From Streptomyces sp. NRRL F-5135 (GTDB lineage Bacteria > Actinomycetota > Actinomycetes > Streptomycetales > Streptomycetaceae), in the NCBI RefSeq assembly GCF_000719775.1, contig NZ_JOHR01000007.1, positions 186,001-250,000 of the forward strand: DNA of 64,000 bases, in the 5' to 3' direction. The notes under the pieces were generated by a model that saw only the letters and a program-made list of their open reading frames with translations, was not told where the DNA came from and did not search any database. Made by a program: the position numbers and the translations under genes. Positions 9,232 through 17,971 of the stretch are shown here, in pieces (within the stretch, counting starts at the first letter, position 1; each line of letters opens with the position of its first letter).

Positions 9232-10206
9232 TCAGCTCAGGTGGGCCTGGACCTGGGCCGCCGCGTCATGGCCGTACGCCTTGGTGAAGCGCTCCATGAA
9301 GTGGGTGCGGCGCAGCTCGTACTCCTGCGTGCCGACCGTCTCGATGACCAGCGTGGCGAGCATGCAGCCGACCTGGGCGGCGCGCTCCAGGCCGACGCCC
9401 CACGACAGCCCGGACAGGAACCCGGCGCGGAACGCGTCGCCGACACCGGTGGGGTCGGCCTTGGTCTCCTCGTCCGGGCAGCCGACCACGATCGGTTCCT
9501 CGCCGGCCCGGTCGATCCGGACACCGTTCTTGCCGAGGGTCGTGACGCGGTGGCCGACCTTGCCGAGGATCTCCTCGTCGCTCCAGCCGGTCTTGGACTC
9601 GATGAGCCCCTTCTCGTATTCGTTGTTGAAGAGGTAGGTGGCGCCTTCGAGCAGGGTGCCGACCTCCTCGCCGTCCATGCGCGCGATCTGCTGCGAGAAG
9701 TCGGCGGCGAAGGGGATGGAGCGGGTGCGGCACTCCTCGGTGTGGCGGAGCATCGCCTCGGGGTCGTCCGCGCCGATCAGTACGAGGTCCAGTCCGCCGA
9801 CGCGGTCCGCGACCTTCTTCAGCTCGATCAGCCGGGCCTCGCTCATGGCGCCGGCGTAGAAGGAGCCGATCTGGTTGTGATCGGCGTCCGTCGTGCAGAC
9901 GAACCGGGCCGTGTGCAGGACCTCGGAGATCCGGACCGAGGAGGTGTCGACGCCGTGGCGGTCGAGCCAGGCGCGGTACTCGTCGAAGTCCGCGCCGGCG
10001 GCCCCGACGAGGATGGGCCGGGTGCCCAGCTGGCCCATGCCGAAACAGATGTTCGCCGCGACGCCGCCCCGGCGTACGTCGAGGTTGTCGACCAGGAAGG
10101 AGAGGGAGACCGTGTGGAGCTGATCGGCGACCAACTGGTCGGCGAAGCGGCCGGGGAAGGTCATCAGATGGTCGGTGGCGATGGAGCCGGTGACTGCGAT
10201 TCGCAC
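9232..10206 (-). CDS. adoK: PfkB-family kinase, adenosine-kinase-like
   Basis: A 324-residue ribokinase/PfkB-fold sugar kinase. The opening (RIAVTGSIATDHLM) and the body closely resemble what I recall of Mycobacterium tuberculosis adenosine kinase, which also lies next to ctaC. The family signature DPTGVGDAFRAGF supplies the catalytic Asp and anion hole; a conserved N-terminal glycine pair (RRGGVAANI) is also present. The predicted reaction is ATP-dependent phosphorylation of adenosine to AMP in purine salvage; another nucleoside or sugar cannot be excluded. The start is the GTG at 10206, where the conserved N-terminus begins. Confidence 0.88.
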   Translation of the reverse strand: MRIAVTGSIATDHLMTFPGRFADQLVADQLHTVSLSFLVDNLDVRRGGVAANICFGMGQLGTRPILVGAAGADFDEYRAWLDRHGVDTSSVRISEVLHTARFVCTTDADHNQIGSFYAGAMSEARLIELKKVADRVGGLDLVLIGADDPEAMLRHTEECRTRSIPFAADFSQQIARMDGEEVGTLLEGATYLFNNEYEKGLIESKTGWSDEEILGKVGHRVTTLGKNGVRIDRAGEEPIVVGCPDEETKADPTGVGDAFRAGFLSGLSWGVGLERAAQVGCMLATLVIETVGTQEYELRRTHFMERFTKAYGHDAAAQVQAHLS

Positions 10207-10390
10207 GGCGTGAACGCTCCTGATGAAGGAGAACGGTGGACAGTTCACGCTACCGGTTCGCGCTCGAGGTTTCCTAAGACCGTCACGCCACCGGCGCCTG
10301 CCATGCCCCGGCCGGGAACCGCCGGCCGGTTCGTTCCGTCCCACCGGTGTTCGTGACGACACGGCGGCAGGCGGCCGAAGGAGCGGAACG

Positions 10391-11932
10391 GTGACCAGCG
10401 TGGAGCGGCGGCGACAGCGGCCCGAGGGCGGGACGGACGAGGTCGAGGGTGCCGCGGGACCCGGGTGGCGGGGGCGGTCCCGGCTCGCCATGGCGGCGGT
10501 GACCGCGGCGGTCCTGCTCACCGGGGGCGGCAGCACGTACGTGGCGACGGGCGCGACGGGCGCCATCGGTGCCACGGGTGCCACGGGTGCCACGGGCGGG
10601 GACGGTCGGGCGGACGGGGACCCGCCACCGCTCGCGTTCGACACTCCGCTCGTACGGAGCGGGCCGGCGGGGCCGGCGGAGGGGACGGGGCCCGCGGAGG
10701 GGACTCCCGCGCCGCCTCCCGGCATCGCGCCCGGCGAACCCGATCCCCACGGGGTGACCTACCGCGCCGGGGCCAAGCTGCCCGAAGGGCCCGCGTCGGC
10801 GCCGGTGTACCGGGCGGAAGGCGCCGTCACGGCGGCCGAGGTGACCCGGCTGGCGAAGGCGCTCGGAGTCGCGGGCGCGCCCCGGTCGGACGCGACGTCC
10901 TGGACCGTGGGGACGGAGAAGGACGGAGCGGGACCGCTGCTGCGCGTGGCGAAGCAGGCGCCCGGCGTGTGGACCTTCGACCGGTACGGCCCGGGGCAGC
11001 GCGGTGACAACTGCCTCAAGGGCAGGAGCTGCCCGGCGGCCCCCGAAAGCACCGGAGGCGTCGGAGGCGGAAACGCCGGGGCGGGCTCCCCGGACCCGGG
11101 GGACGCGGCGGGCTCGGTGGACGCGGTCAGCGAGGCCGCCGCGAAGAAGGCGGCGGCGCCGGTCCTGAAGGCGGTGGGCCAGGACGGCGCCGCGCTCGAC
11201 GCGCGGCAGTTGCTGGGCGCGGTCCGGGTGGTGAACGCGGATCCGGTGGTCGGCGGGCTCCCGACGTACGGCTGGTCGACGGGGATCCAGGTGGACGCGG
11301 ACGGGCAGGTGACGGGCGGCACGGGCCGGCTGAAGGCGCCGCGGCGCGGAGACACGTACCCGGTGACCGGCGCGGACGAGGCGTTGAAGGAGCTGAACGG
11401 CGGCGGGGACGCGGGGGCCGACGAGCCGGAGACCGGTGGGGAGGCCGGCCGGCCGACGGTCGTGAAGGCGGTGTTCGCCCTGGCCGCGCGGTCGGTGGAC
11501 GGCCGGGAAGCGCTCGTACCGTCGTGGCTGTTCGAGGTGGCGCCGGGCGGGGGCGTCCCGCCGTACCCGGTTCCGCACACCGCTGTGGACCCGCGGTTCG
11601 TGAAGGCACCGCGGCCGTCGGAACCGTCGCAGCCGTTGGAGCCGCCGAGCGGGGGCACGAAGACCTCGGCCCCGGGGATCAGCTCGTACTCGGCGGACGG
11701 CCGGAGCCTGACGCTGAGCTACTGGGGCGGTGTGTGCGCCACGTACACGGCCCGGGCCGAGGAGAGCCGTACGGCGGTGAGGGTGAGGCTGACAGCCGAC
11801 GGGCCCGAGCCGGGGACGATGTGCGTGGCGGTGGCGAAGAAGCAGGAGGTGTCGGTGGAGCTGGCCGGGCCGCTGGGCGACCGGCAGGTGGTGAACGCGT
11901 CGTCCGGCGAGAGGATCCCGGCGAAGCGGTAG
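10391..11932 (+). CDS. Conserved membrane-anchored or secreted protein of unknown function
   Basis: A 513-residue protein with a basic cytoplasmic head, one hydrophobic segment (about 33-52) and a large exterior part. Just after the membrane segment is a short collagen-like stretch of Gly-Ala-Thr triplets (about 55-75). Two Cys in the middle (NCLKGRSCP) and one near the end (TMC) could form disulfides outside the cell. The GTG start has AAGGAG just upstream. I recognise no enzymatic domain; such proteins are common in Streptomyces next to erpA/nadA. It diverges from adoK and a strong terminator follows. Confidence 0.8.
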   Translation: MTSVERRRQRPEGGTDEVEGAAGPGWRGRSRLAMAAVTAAVLLTGGGSTYVATGATGAIGATGATGATGGDGRADGDPPPLAFDTPLVRSGPAGPAEGTGPAEGTPAPPPGIAPGEPDPHGVTYRAGAKLPEGPASAPVYRAEGAVTAAEVTRLAKALGVAGAPRSDATSWTVGTEKDGAGPLLRVAKQAPGVWTFDRYGPGQRGDNCLKGRSCPAAPESTGGVGGGNAGAGSPDPGDAAGSVDAVSEAAAKKAAAPVLKAVGQDGAALDARQLLGAVRVVNADPVVGGLPTYGWSTGIQVDADGQVTGGTGRLKAPRRGDTYPVTGADEALKELNGGGDAGADEPETGGEAGRPTVVKAVFALAARSVDGREALVPSWLFEVAPGGGVPPYPVPHTAVDPRFVKAPRPSEPSQPLEPPSGGTKTSAPGISSYSADGRSLTLSYWGGVCATYTARAEESRTAVRVRLTADGPEPGTMCVAVAKKQEVSVELAGPLGDRQVVNASSGERIPAKR

Positions 11933-11970
11933 CCCTCTCCGGGAGGCCCGTCAAGGCGGCGCACAGCGAA

Positions 11971-11997
11971 GGCGGCGGTCGAGGGACCGCCGCCTTT
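11971..11997 (+). terminator. Rho-independent terminator
   Basis: A perfect 10-bp stem (GGCGGCGGTC / GACCGCCGCC) with a 4-base GAGG loop, followed by TTT, 38 bp after the stop of the upstream membrane-protein gene. Confidence 0.8.
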
Positions 11998-12052
11998 CGC
12001 GTCGTACGAACGCGTCGCGCCGCGTCTGTGACGCGACGGCCGCGTCCTGTGC

Positions 12053-12409
12053 TCAGCTGAAGGAGTCACCGCAGGCGCAGGAACCCGTGGCGTTCGGGTT
12101 GTCGATCGTGAAGCCCTGCTTCTCGATCGTGTCGACGAAGTCGATGGAGGCGCCGCCCAGGTACGGGGCGCTCATCCGGTCGGTGACGACCTTCACGCCA
12201 CCGAAGTCCTTGACGACATCGCCGTCCAGCGAACGCTCGTCGAAGAACAGCTGATAGCGCAGGCCGGAGCACCCACCGGGCTGAACGGCCACGCGCAGCG
12301 CGAGATCGTCCCGGCCTTCCTGGTCCAGCAGGGCCTTGACCTTGGCCGCAGCGGCGTCGGACAGGAGGATGCCGTCGCTCACGGTGGTGGTCTCGTCCGA
12401 TACGGACAT
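12053..12409 (-). CDS. erpA: Iron-sulfur cluster insertion protein, A-type (HesB/IscA/ErpA)
   Basis: A 118-residue A-type Fe-S carrier. The three conserved cysteines are present: one in QPGGCSGLRY and two in the C-terminal SCACGDSF. A-type carriers receive nascent clusters and pass them to apoproteins. It diverges from nadA, whose product needs a 4Fe-4S cluster, across a 278-bp region, a pairing that makes functional sense. An alternative upstream start would add about 39 residues unlike the family; GAGAAG precedes the chosen ATG. Confidence 0.95.
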   Translation of the reverse strand: MSVSDETTTVSDGILLSDAAAAKVKALLDQEGRDDLALRVAVQPGGCSGLRYQLFFDERSLDGDVVKDFGGVKVVTDRMSAPYLGGASIDFVDTIEKQGFTIDNPNATGSCACGDSFS

Positions 12410-12612
12410 CTGCTTCTCTCCCGGGTTGTACGGACTGCTTGCCGACAGTGCAACCGGCGCGGCCACGGATTCATTCCACGGCCGGCGGGCCTGGCGCTTC
12501 TCTTTCCCTTTCTCATGCTCGCACACGCATGGCGGCTCCGGTCGGGCCTCTGCCGCCGGGACCGCGGCCGGACGCCCTGATGCGTCACATCGACGCTATG
12601 AGCATCGTCAAA

Positions 12613-12640
12613 GTGACATGAAGCGGTTATGATAGATAAC
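12613..12640 (+). promoter_or_regulatory. AT-rich promoter or operator region upstream of nadA
   Basis: A distinctly AT-rich island in GC-rich DNA. It contains a -10-like TATGAT at 12628-12633 and a 15-bp inverted repeat, GTTAT-gatag-ATAAC (12626-12640), about 50 bp before the nadA start. A -35 element at the right spacing is weak. The palindrome overlapping the -10 suggests repressor control, but I cannot name the regulator. Confidence 0.4.
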
Positions 12641-12687
12641 GTCATTTAGACGAAAAGGGCTTCACCTGAGAAGAAAGGGTGCGTGAC

Positions 12688-13932
12688 GTGACCACGGCCC
12701 AGCCCCGTCAGGATCTCCGCCAGGACCACCAGGACCACCTGGAGCACCAGGTCCACCACCAGGTTCAGGATCTCGCCGTCGAGCCGACACCGCTCGCCCT
12801 GCTGCTGCTCGGCCGCGACGCCGACCCGCGCAGCGAGCGGGGGGTGGAGTGCCCCGGCGACCTGCCGGCCCCGTCCGACCCGGACCTGGTGGCCCGCGCG
12901 CGTGCGGCGAAGGACCGGCTCGGGGACAAGGTGTTCGTCCTCGGCCACCACTACCAGCGCGACGAGGTCATCCAGTTCGCGGACGTCACCGGGGACTCCT
13001 TCAAGCTGGCCAGGGACGCGGCGGCACGCCCCGGCGCGGAGTACATCGTCTTCTGCGGTGTGCACTTCATGGCCGAGTCCGCGGACATCCTGACCTCGGA
13101 CGAGCAGAAGGTCATCCTGCCGGACCTGGCGGCGGGCTGCTCGATGGCCGACATGGCGACGGCGGAGCAGGTGGCGGAGTGCTGGGACGTCCTGACGGAC
13201 GCCGGCATAGCCGACCGGGTGGTGCCCGTCTCGTACATGAACTCCTCCGCCGACATCAAGTCCTTCACCGGCGAGCACGGCGGCACGATCTGCACGTCCT
13301 CGAACGCGCGGCGCGCGCTGACCTGGGCCTTCGAGCAGGGCGAGAAGGTGCTCTTCCTCCCGGACCAGCACCTGGGACGGAACACGGCGGTCCGGGACCT
13401 GGGGATGTCCCTGGACGACTGTGTCGTCTACAACCCGCACAAGCCGAACGGCGGCCTGACCGAGCGGCAGTTGCACGACGCGAAGATGATCCTGTGGCGT
13501 GGCCACTGCTCCGTGCACGGCCGCTTCTCGCTGGACTCGGTGCGCGACGTACGGGCCCGGATCCCGGGCGTGAACGTCCTGGTGCACCCGGAGTGCAAGC
13601 ACGAGGTGGTGGCGGCGGCGGACTACGTCGGTTCGACGGAGTACATCATCAAGGCGCTGGAGGAGGCCCCGGCGGGCTCGAAGTGGGCGATAGGGACGGA
13701 GCTGAACCTGGTCCAGCGCCTGGCGAATCGTTTCGCTCCGGAGGGCAAGGAGATCGTCTTCCTCGACCGGACGGTCTGCTTCTGCTCGACGATGAACCGG
13801 ATCGACCTGCCGCACCTGGTCTGGACGCTGGAGTCGCTGGCGGACGGCAAGGAGGTCAACCGCATCCAGGTCGACCGGAAGACGTCGGACTTCGCACAGC
13901 TCGCGCTGGAGCGGATGCTGGCGCTGCCGTAG
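12688..13932 (+). CDS. nadA: Quinolinate synthase
   Basis: A 414-residue NadA, which condenses iminoaspartate with dihydroxyacetone phosphate to quinolinate using a 4Fe-4S cluster. Landmarks are GHHYQRDEVIQFAD, FCGVHFMAES, YMNSSADIK, HPECKHE and CFCSTMNR; the three cluster cysteines lie in the FCG, HPEC and CFC segments. The start is placed at the GTG at 12688 because GAAAGG (12673-12678) is well spaced for it and would abut the alternative GTG at 12679. Residues about 8-25 form a His/Gln/Asp-rich run that looks like a local expansion. No nadB or nadC is adjacent. Confidence 0.96.
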   Translation: MTTAQPRQDLRQDHQDHLEHQVHHQVQDLAVEPTPLALLLLGRDADPRSERGVECPGDLPAPSDPDLVARARAAKDRLGDKVFVLGHHYQRDEVIQFADVTGDSFKLARDAAARPGAEYIVFCGVHFMAESADILTSDEQKVILPDLAAGCSMADMATAEQVAECWDVLTDAGIADRVVPVSYMNSSADIKSFTGEHGGTICTSSNARRALTWAFEQGEKVLFLPDQHLGRNTAVRDLGMSLDDCVVYNPHKPNGGLTERQLHDAKMILWRGHCSVHGRFSLDSVRDVRARIPGVNVLVHPECKHEVVAAADYVGSTEYIIKALEEAPAGSKWAIGTELNLVQRLANRFAPEGKEIVFLDRTVCFCSTMNRIDLPHLVWTLESLADGKEVNRIQVDRKTSDFAQLALERMLALP

Positions 13933-13986
13933 CGCTGCCGTAGCCGCGGGGCCGTGAGGCCGCGACGGCGGGGTGCACGCTTGTGC

Positions 13987-14030
13987 CCGCCGGGGCCCGG
14001 AGGCGTCCGAAGGCGCCTGGGCCCCGGCGG
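13987..14030. terminator. Bidirectional terminator between nadA and the esterase gene
   Basis: A 12-bp perfect stem (CCGCCGGGGCCC at 13987-13998 with 14019-14030) plus an inner AGGCG/CGCCT pairing, located between two convergent genes. Confidence 0.65.
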
Positions 14031-14048
14031 ACCGCGTGGCCACCGGCC

Positions 14049-15470
14049 TCAGACGACGGCGCAGGCCGTGCCGTTGAGCGCGAAGGCCGTCGGGGCCGCG
14101 CTGCTGCCCGTATGGCCTGCCTGGTAGCCGATGGTGACACCGGCGCCCGGTTCGATCGTGCCGTTGTACGTGAGGCTGGTGGCGGTCACGGCGGATCCGG
14201 ACGGCGTGTAGGTGGCGCCCCAGCCCGAGGTGATGGTCTGGCCCGGGGGCAGGGTGAAGCTGAGCTTCCAGCCGTTCACGGCGGACGTGCCGGTGTTGGT
14301 GAGGGTCACCGAGGCGGTGAGGCCGGTGTTCCACGCGTTGGTGGTGACGGACACCCGGCAGGTGCCGGGCTGGGGTTCGGGACCGGGGCCGGGTCCGGGT
14401 CCTGGTCCGGGGCCCGGTTCGCCGCCGCCGTCCAGGCCGAAGAACGTGATGACGCGGGCGGCCATGCCCCCGGTGGGCACGTTGTGGCCGACGCCCTGGA
14501 GGCTGATGGCCTCGACGGCCGCCTGGTCACCGGTGGAACCGTAACGGGTACGCGTCCAGCCGCTCTGCGGCGAGTCGGTCCGCGCGGGCGTCTGGGAGAG
14601 ACCGTGCGCGTTCGTCCACTGCTTTACCTCCTCACCGAAGTTGGGGTAGCGCAGGACGGCGTCCTCGGTGCCGTGCCACAACTGCATGCGCGGCCGGACC
14701 CCGGTGTAGCCGGGGTAGGCGGCCCGGACCAGGTCGCCCCACTGCTGCGGGGTACGGCTGACGGTGCCGTTCGCGCACGCGCTGTTCCACTCGGAGCCGT
14801 CGGTGGTGGCGAAGCAGCCGAACGGCACCCCCGCGAACGCGGCGCCCGCGGCGAAGACGTCCGGGTAGTCGCCGAGCAGGACGTTGGTCATCATCGCGCC
14901 GGAGGAGGCGCCGGTGACATAGGTCCGGCCGGTGTCCGCGCCGTAGGTGCGGGTCACCCAGTCGACCATGGACTTGATGCCCACGGGGTCGCTGCCCCCG
15001 CCGCGGCGCAGCGCCTGGGGCGAGGAGACGTCGAAGCACTTGCTGCTGCGGGTGACGGACGGGTAGACGACGATGAACCCGTAGCGGTCGGCCAGCGAGG
15101 CGAACTCGGTACCGGAGTGGAACACCGGCCCGGAGCCCCCGCAGTAGTGCACGGCCACCAGAACCGCGGGGCGCGTGGTGACGCTGTCCGGGACGTACAC
15201 GTACATGCGCAGATTGCTGGGGTTGCTGCCGAAGTTCGTCACTTCGGTGAGGGCGGCGGCGGGGGCGGGTACGCCGGCGGACGCGGTGGTCGCGGTGGCG
15301 GCCGTACGGGCCGGGGCCGGGGCGGAAGCGGGCGGTGCGGCGGCGGCCGCCGAGGGCGTGGGAAGCAACGGCACGGCGAGCAACAGCGCGAGCGCGGCGA
15401 GGAACGCGCCGAGCAGCACGGGCCGCGGCCGTCTCCTCGTCATGTCGTCGGCGGTCATGGATACATACAC
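14049..15470 (-). CDS. Secreted PHB-depolymerase-family (CE1-like) esterase with a CBM2
   Basis: A 473-residue secreted enzyme. The N-terminus has a basic region (MTRRRPRP) and a hydrophobic core, then an Ala/Pro-rich stretch. Residues about 75-355 form an alpha/beta-hydrolase of the PHB depolymerase/feruloyl-acetyl-xylan esterase type: oxyanion segment HYCGGSG, nucleophile Ser in GASSGAM, acid in HGTEDAV, His in VGHNVP. A Gly-Pro linker joins it to a C-terminal CBM2 of about 100 residues with flanking Cys. A role in debranching plant polysaccharide is likely. The GTG at 15470 has AGGAAGGA eight bases upstream. A CebR-like box lies 171 bp upstream, consistent with cello-oligosaccharide control. 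Confidence 0.9.
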   Translation of the reverse strand: MYVSMTADDMTRRRPRPVLLGAFLAALALLLAVPLLPTPSAAAAAPPASAPAPARTAATATTASAGVPAPAAALTEVTNFGSNPSNLRMYVYVPDSVTTRPAVLVAVHYCGGSGPVFHSGTEFASLADRYGFIVVYPSVTRSSKCFDVSSPQALRRGGGSDPVGIKSMVDWVTRTYGADTGRTYVTGASSGAMMTNVLLGDYPDVFAAGAAFAGVPFGCFATTDGSEWNSACANGTVSRTPQQWGDLVRAAYPGYTGVRPRMQLWHGTEDAVLRYPNFGEEVKQWTNAHGLSQTPARTDSPQSGWTRTRYGSTGDQAAVEAISLQGVGHNVPTGGMAARVITFFGLDGGGEPGPGPGPGPGPGPEPQPGTCRVSVTTNAWNTGLTASVTLTNTGTSAVNGWKLSFTLPPGQTITSGWGATYTPSGSAVTATSLTYNGTIEPGAGVTIGYQAGHTGSSAAPTAFALNGTACAVV

Positions 15471-15911
15471 GTCTTCGGTCCTTCCTGGTCACGGCTCGTG
15501 GGGGGTGTCGCCCGGCGAACGGGCGGCGGCGGAACAGGAGAAGAACGTCGAGCGAGCGGGGTGGCGGGGTGCTGAAACAGCGGCCCGCCGGTGGTCCTGG
15601 CAAGGCTTCGCGGCGCATCGTGTCACGCGCGCCATGCCCGTGGAAGCGCTCCCACACGGTTGGCGAAGAATCGATGAACCACCGAGGATCTTCGGCTTCC
15701 GGCGAGGTCGTCCGGCCGCTCATGGGCCGCTCGTGAGTCATTCATGAGCCTCGAATCGCAGGAGCGAAGCGGCCGTTCACGCCCTGGAGTGGTGCGCGGA
15801 TGAATTCCTGGGGCGAGGAAGGTGGCCATCGGCAGCGTGGATCGCGTCGCAGGACACGAAAGAGGCGGCAACCAGCCGCCGGAGTTGTGCTGCGGGCCGA
15901 GGAGGACAGCC
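15471..15911. other. Divergent intergenic region carrying a CebR-like box
   Basis: About 440 bp between the esterase gene and a hypothetical gene reading the other way. It holds the CebR-like palindrome at 15641-15654 and presumably both promoters. I see no convincing gene here; reading frames in it are short and lack ribosome binding sites. Confidence 0.6.
15641..15654. promoter_or_regulatory. CebR-like operator
   Basis: TGGAAGCGCTCCCA differs at one position from the 14-bp CebR palindrome TGGGAGCGCTCCCA known from Streptomyces cellulose-utilisation genes. It lies 171 bp upstream of the cellulose-binding esterase. CebR is a LacI-family repressor released by cellobiose or cellotriose. No CebR gene is in the window, so the regulator would act from elsewhere. 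Confidence 0.7.
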
Positions 15912-16448
15912 ATGGGATGGGGCACCGGCGCGGGTGGCGACGGAGGCGACGGAAAGCACTCGGGCAAGAAGGACCCGGGCGGAGCCAAGCCGTCGCAGGA
16001 CACGAAAGCCCCGCGGCCCGAACCCCGGATCTACCGGGATGTCGTGCGGGAGGAACACGTACCGGCGGAATCATCCACCGCCGTGTCCCCATGGTCCGTC
16101 ACCGGTGACGCCTGGGCGGCCCGGTTCTCCATCGGCCTCCAACTGCCCGATGTCTGGCACGCCTGGCACGACAATCCCGATGTGCCCGGGGTGACTTCCC
16201 GGTTGTGGCTGGCCACCACGGACGCCGGATCGTGGGCGGCCGTGGACTGGGACGGCCGTACGGACGAACGGTTCACCCTCTGGCAGCACGGTCCTCGCCG
16301 TCTGTGGAACGAGGGGGAAACGGCCCACGACCGGTGGCGAAGCGCGGGCGAGCCCAGGCCCGGGCGATACGGCATGACCGTGGACACCGACGGCAATCAC
16401 GTCGCATGGCTCGACGACCCGGACCACCCGGTAGCGGCCACGGTCTGA
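15912..16448 (+). CDS. Hypothetical protein, soluble
   Basis: A 178-residue protein I do not recognise. The first 60 residues are Gly/Lys/Pro-rich and probably disordered; the remaining 115 are rich in Trp and Asp (for example LPDVWHAWHDNPDV and LTLWQHGP-like segments), suggesting a compact beta-rich domain. There is no signal peptide or membrane segment. GGAGGA lies five bases before the ATG, which favours this start over one 90 bp upstream. It diverges from the esterase gene and could share its control region, but no functional link is visible. Confidence 0.65.
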   Translation: MGWGTGAGGDGGDGKHSGKKDPGGAKPSQDTKAPRPEPRIYRDVVREEHVPAESSTAVSPWSVTGDAWAARFSIGLQLPDVWHAWHDNPDVPGVTSRLWLATTDAGSWAAVDWDGRTDERFTLWQHGPRRLWNEGETAHDRWRSAGEPRPGRYGMTVDTDGNHVAWLDDPDHPVAATV

Positions 16449-16684
16449 CATCCGGCGGCGGGCGGGGCAGGTATACCGGGCCCGCCGTACTGGGACGTCC
16501 ACGCGGGTCCGGGGCCCGTCCGGTGCCTCGCCGGCCCTACTTCGCGTAAAGTCGGCAGCACCGCCCGGGCGTTCGTGAGTCCCGCTCCGCCTCGGCCCGC
16601 GGTTCTTGGAGCTGGTGTCCGCTCCGGCAATCCCCCTCTCCCCTCCCGGTCCCTTCCCTTCCGGAAGTCAGAGGTTGCCTCGCC

Positions 16685-17878
16685 GTGCGCCCTTGTCCCC
16701 GCCGTCGGCTCGTCGCCGTGCTCGTTCTGCTCTGTTTCGTCGGACCCCTGTCCACCGACATGTACCTGCCCGCCTTCCCGCACATGGCAGTCGACCTGCG
16801 GACGGACGCGTCCGGCGTCCAGGCCACGCTGGCCGCGTTCCTGGCCGGGATGACGCTCGGACATCTGGTCTTCGGGCCCGTCTCGGACCGGTACGGGCGG
16901 CGGGTGCCGTTGTTGGTGGGGGCGGGTGGGTGTGCCGTGGCGACGGGAGTGTGTGCCGTGGCGCCCGGGCTCGACGGGGTGGTCGCGGGGCGGTTCCTCG
17001 CCGGGTTCGGTGGGGCCGCCGGGGTGGTGATCGGACGGGCCGTGGTGACGGACATCGCCGAAGGCGCCGTCGCGGCGCGGCTGTTGGGCGTGCTGATGGC
17101 ACTCGCCGGGCTCGCGCCGGTGCTCGCGCCGCTCGCCGGTGGACTGGTGATCGAGGCCGTCGGCTGGCGCGGGGTGTTCACGGTGCTGGCCGGCGCCGCG
17201 CTGCTGGTGGCCGGAGCCGTCCTCGTCGCCGTACCCGAGAGCCTCCCCCCGGACCGACGGCACCCGGGCGGTGGCCGGGAACTCCTGCGTACCGTACGGG
17301 AGGTGTCGAGGGACCGCGCGTACGCCGGGTACTCCCTCGCGTTCACCTTCGCCTTCGGCGCCCTCTTCTCCTACATCGCCGGGGCACCCTTCGTACTCCA
17401 GCGGGTGCTCGGGCTGAGCGTCGGCGCGTCGTCGGCGGTCTTCGCCTGCGGTGCCGTGTGCACCGCGCTGACCGGCGCCGTCGGGGCCCGGCTCGCCGCG
17501 CGGACCGGACCGGAACGGCTGCTGCGCACCGGCGCGTACGCGATGTGCGCGGGCGCCGCGTCGCTTCTCGCGGCCGCCCTGGCCGGGGCGCTGACCCCGC
17601 TCGTCTGTCTGTCCCTCACCGCCCTCACCTGCGGCGGCCTCGGTCTGGTGACCGGCAACGCCACCGCCCTGGCCCTCGCCCGCGTGCCCCACGCCGCCGG
17701 CACCGGCTCCGCCCTGCTCGGCACGGCCCAGAGCGCCCTGGGCGCGGCGGTCACCCCGCTCGTGGGGCTGGCCGGTGCGGAGACGGCGGTGCCGGTGTTC
17801 GGCGCGATGACGGCATGCGGGGCGGTGACGTTGCTCGCGGCGCGGTGGGCCGGGCGGGCGGACGCCGTCGGCCGTTGA
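16685..17878 (+). CDS. MFS transporter, Bcr/CflA drug-resistance family
   Basis: A 397-residue, 12-helix major facilitator. The first helix has the Bcr/CflA pattern (STDMYLPAFPHMA) and the loop between helices 2 and 3 carries the MFS motif A variant GPVSDRYGRR. The family exports drugs or small peptides by proton antiport. Start GTG at 16685, with AGAGG upstream. It is convergent with the zinc-motif gene at 17972 and no regulator is adjacent on its strand. The substrate cannot be told from sequence. Confidence 0.9.
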   Translation: MRPCPRRRLVAVLVLLCFVGPLSTDMYLPAFPHMAVDLRTDASGVQATLAAFLAGMTLGHLVFGPVSDRYGRRVPLLVGAGGCAVATGVCAVAPGLDGVVAGRFLAGFGGAAGVVIGRAVVTDIAEGAVAARLLGVLMALAGLAPVLAPLAGGLVIEAVGWRGVFTVLAGAALLVAGAVLVAVPESLPPDRRHPGGGRELLRTVREVSRDRAYAGYSLAFTFAFGALFSYIAGAPFVLQRVLGLSVGASSAVFACGAVCTALTGAVGARLAARTGPERLLRTGAYAMCAGAASLLAAALAGALTPLVCLSLTALTCGGLGLVTGNATALALARVPHAAGTGSALLGTAQSALGAAVTPLVGLAGAETAVPVFGAMTACGAVTLLAARWAGRADAVGR

Positions 17879-17971
17879 GGGCCTGTGGGGTCCCCGGCCC
17901 GGCCGGCCTTCCGCCACCCGGTGAGCGCCTGACGAGAAGCGAGCCCCCGGAAGGCGCCCGCCACGCGTGGC

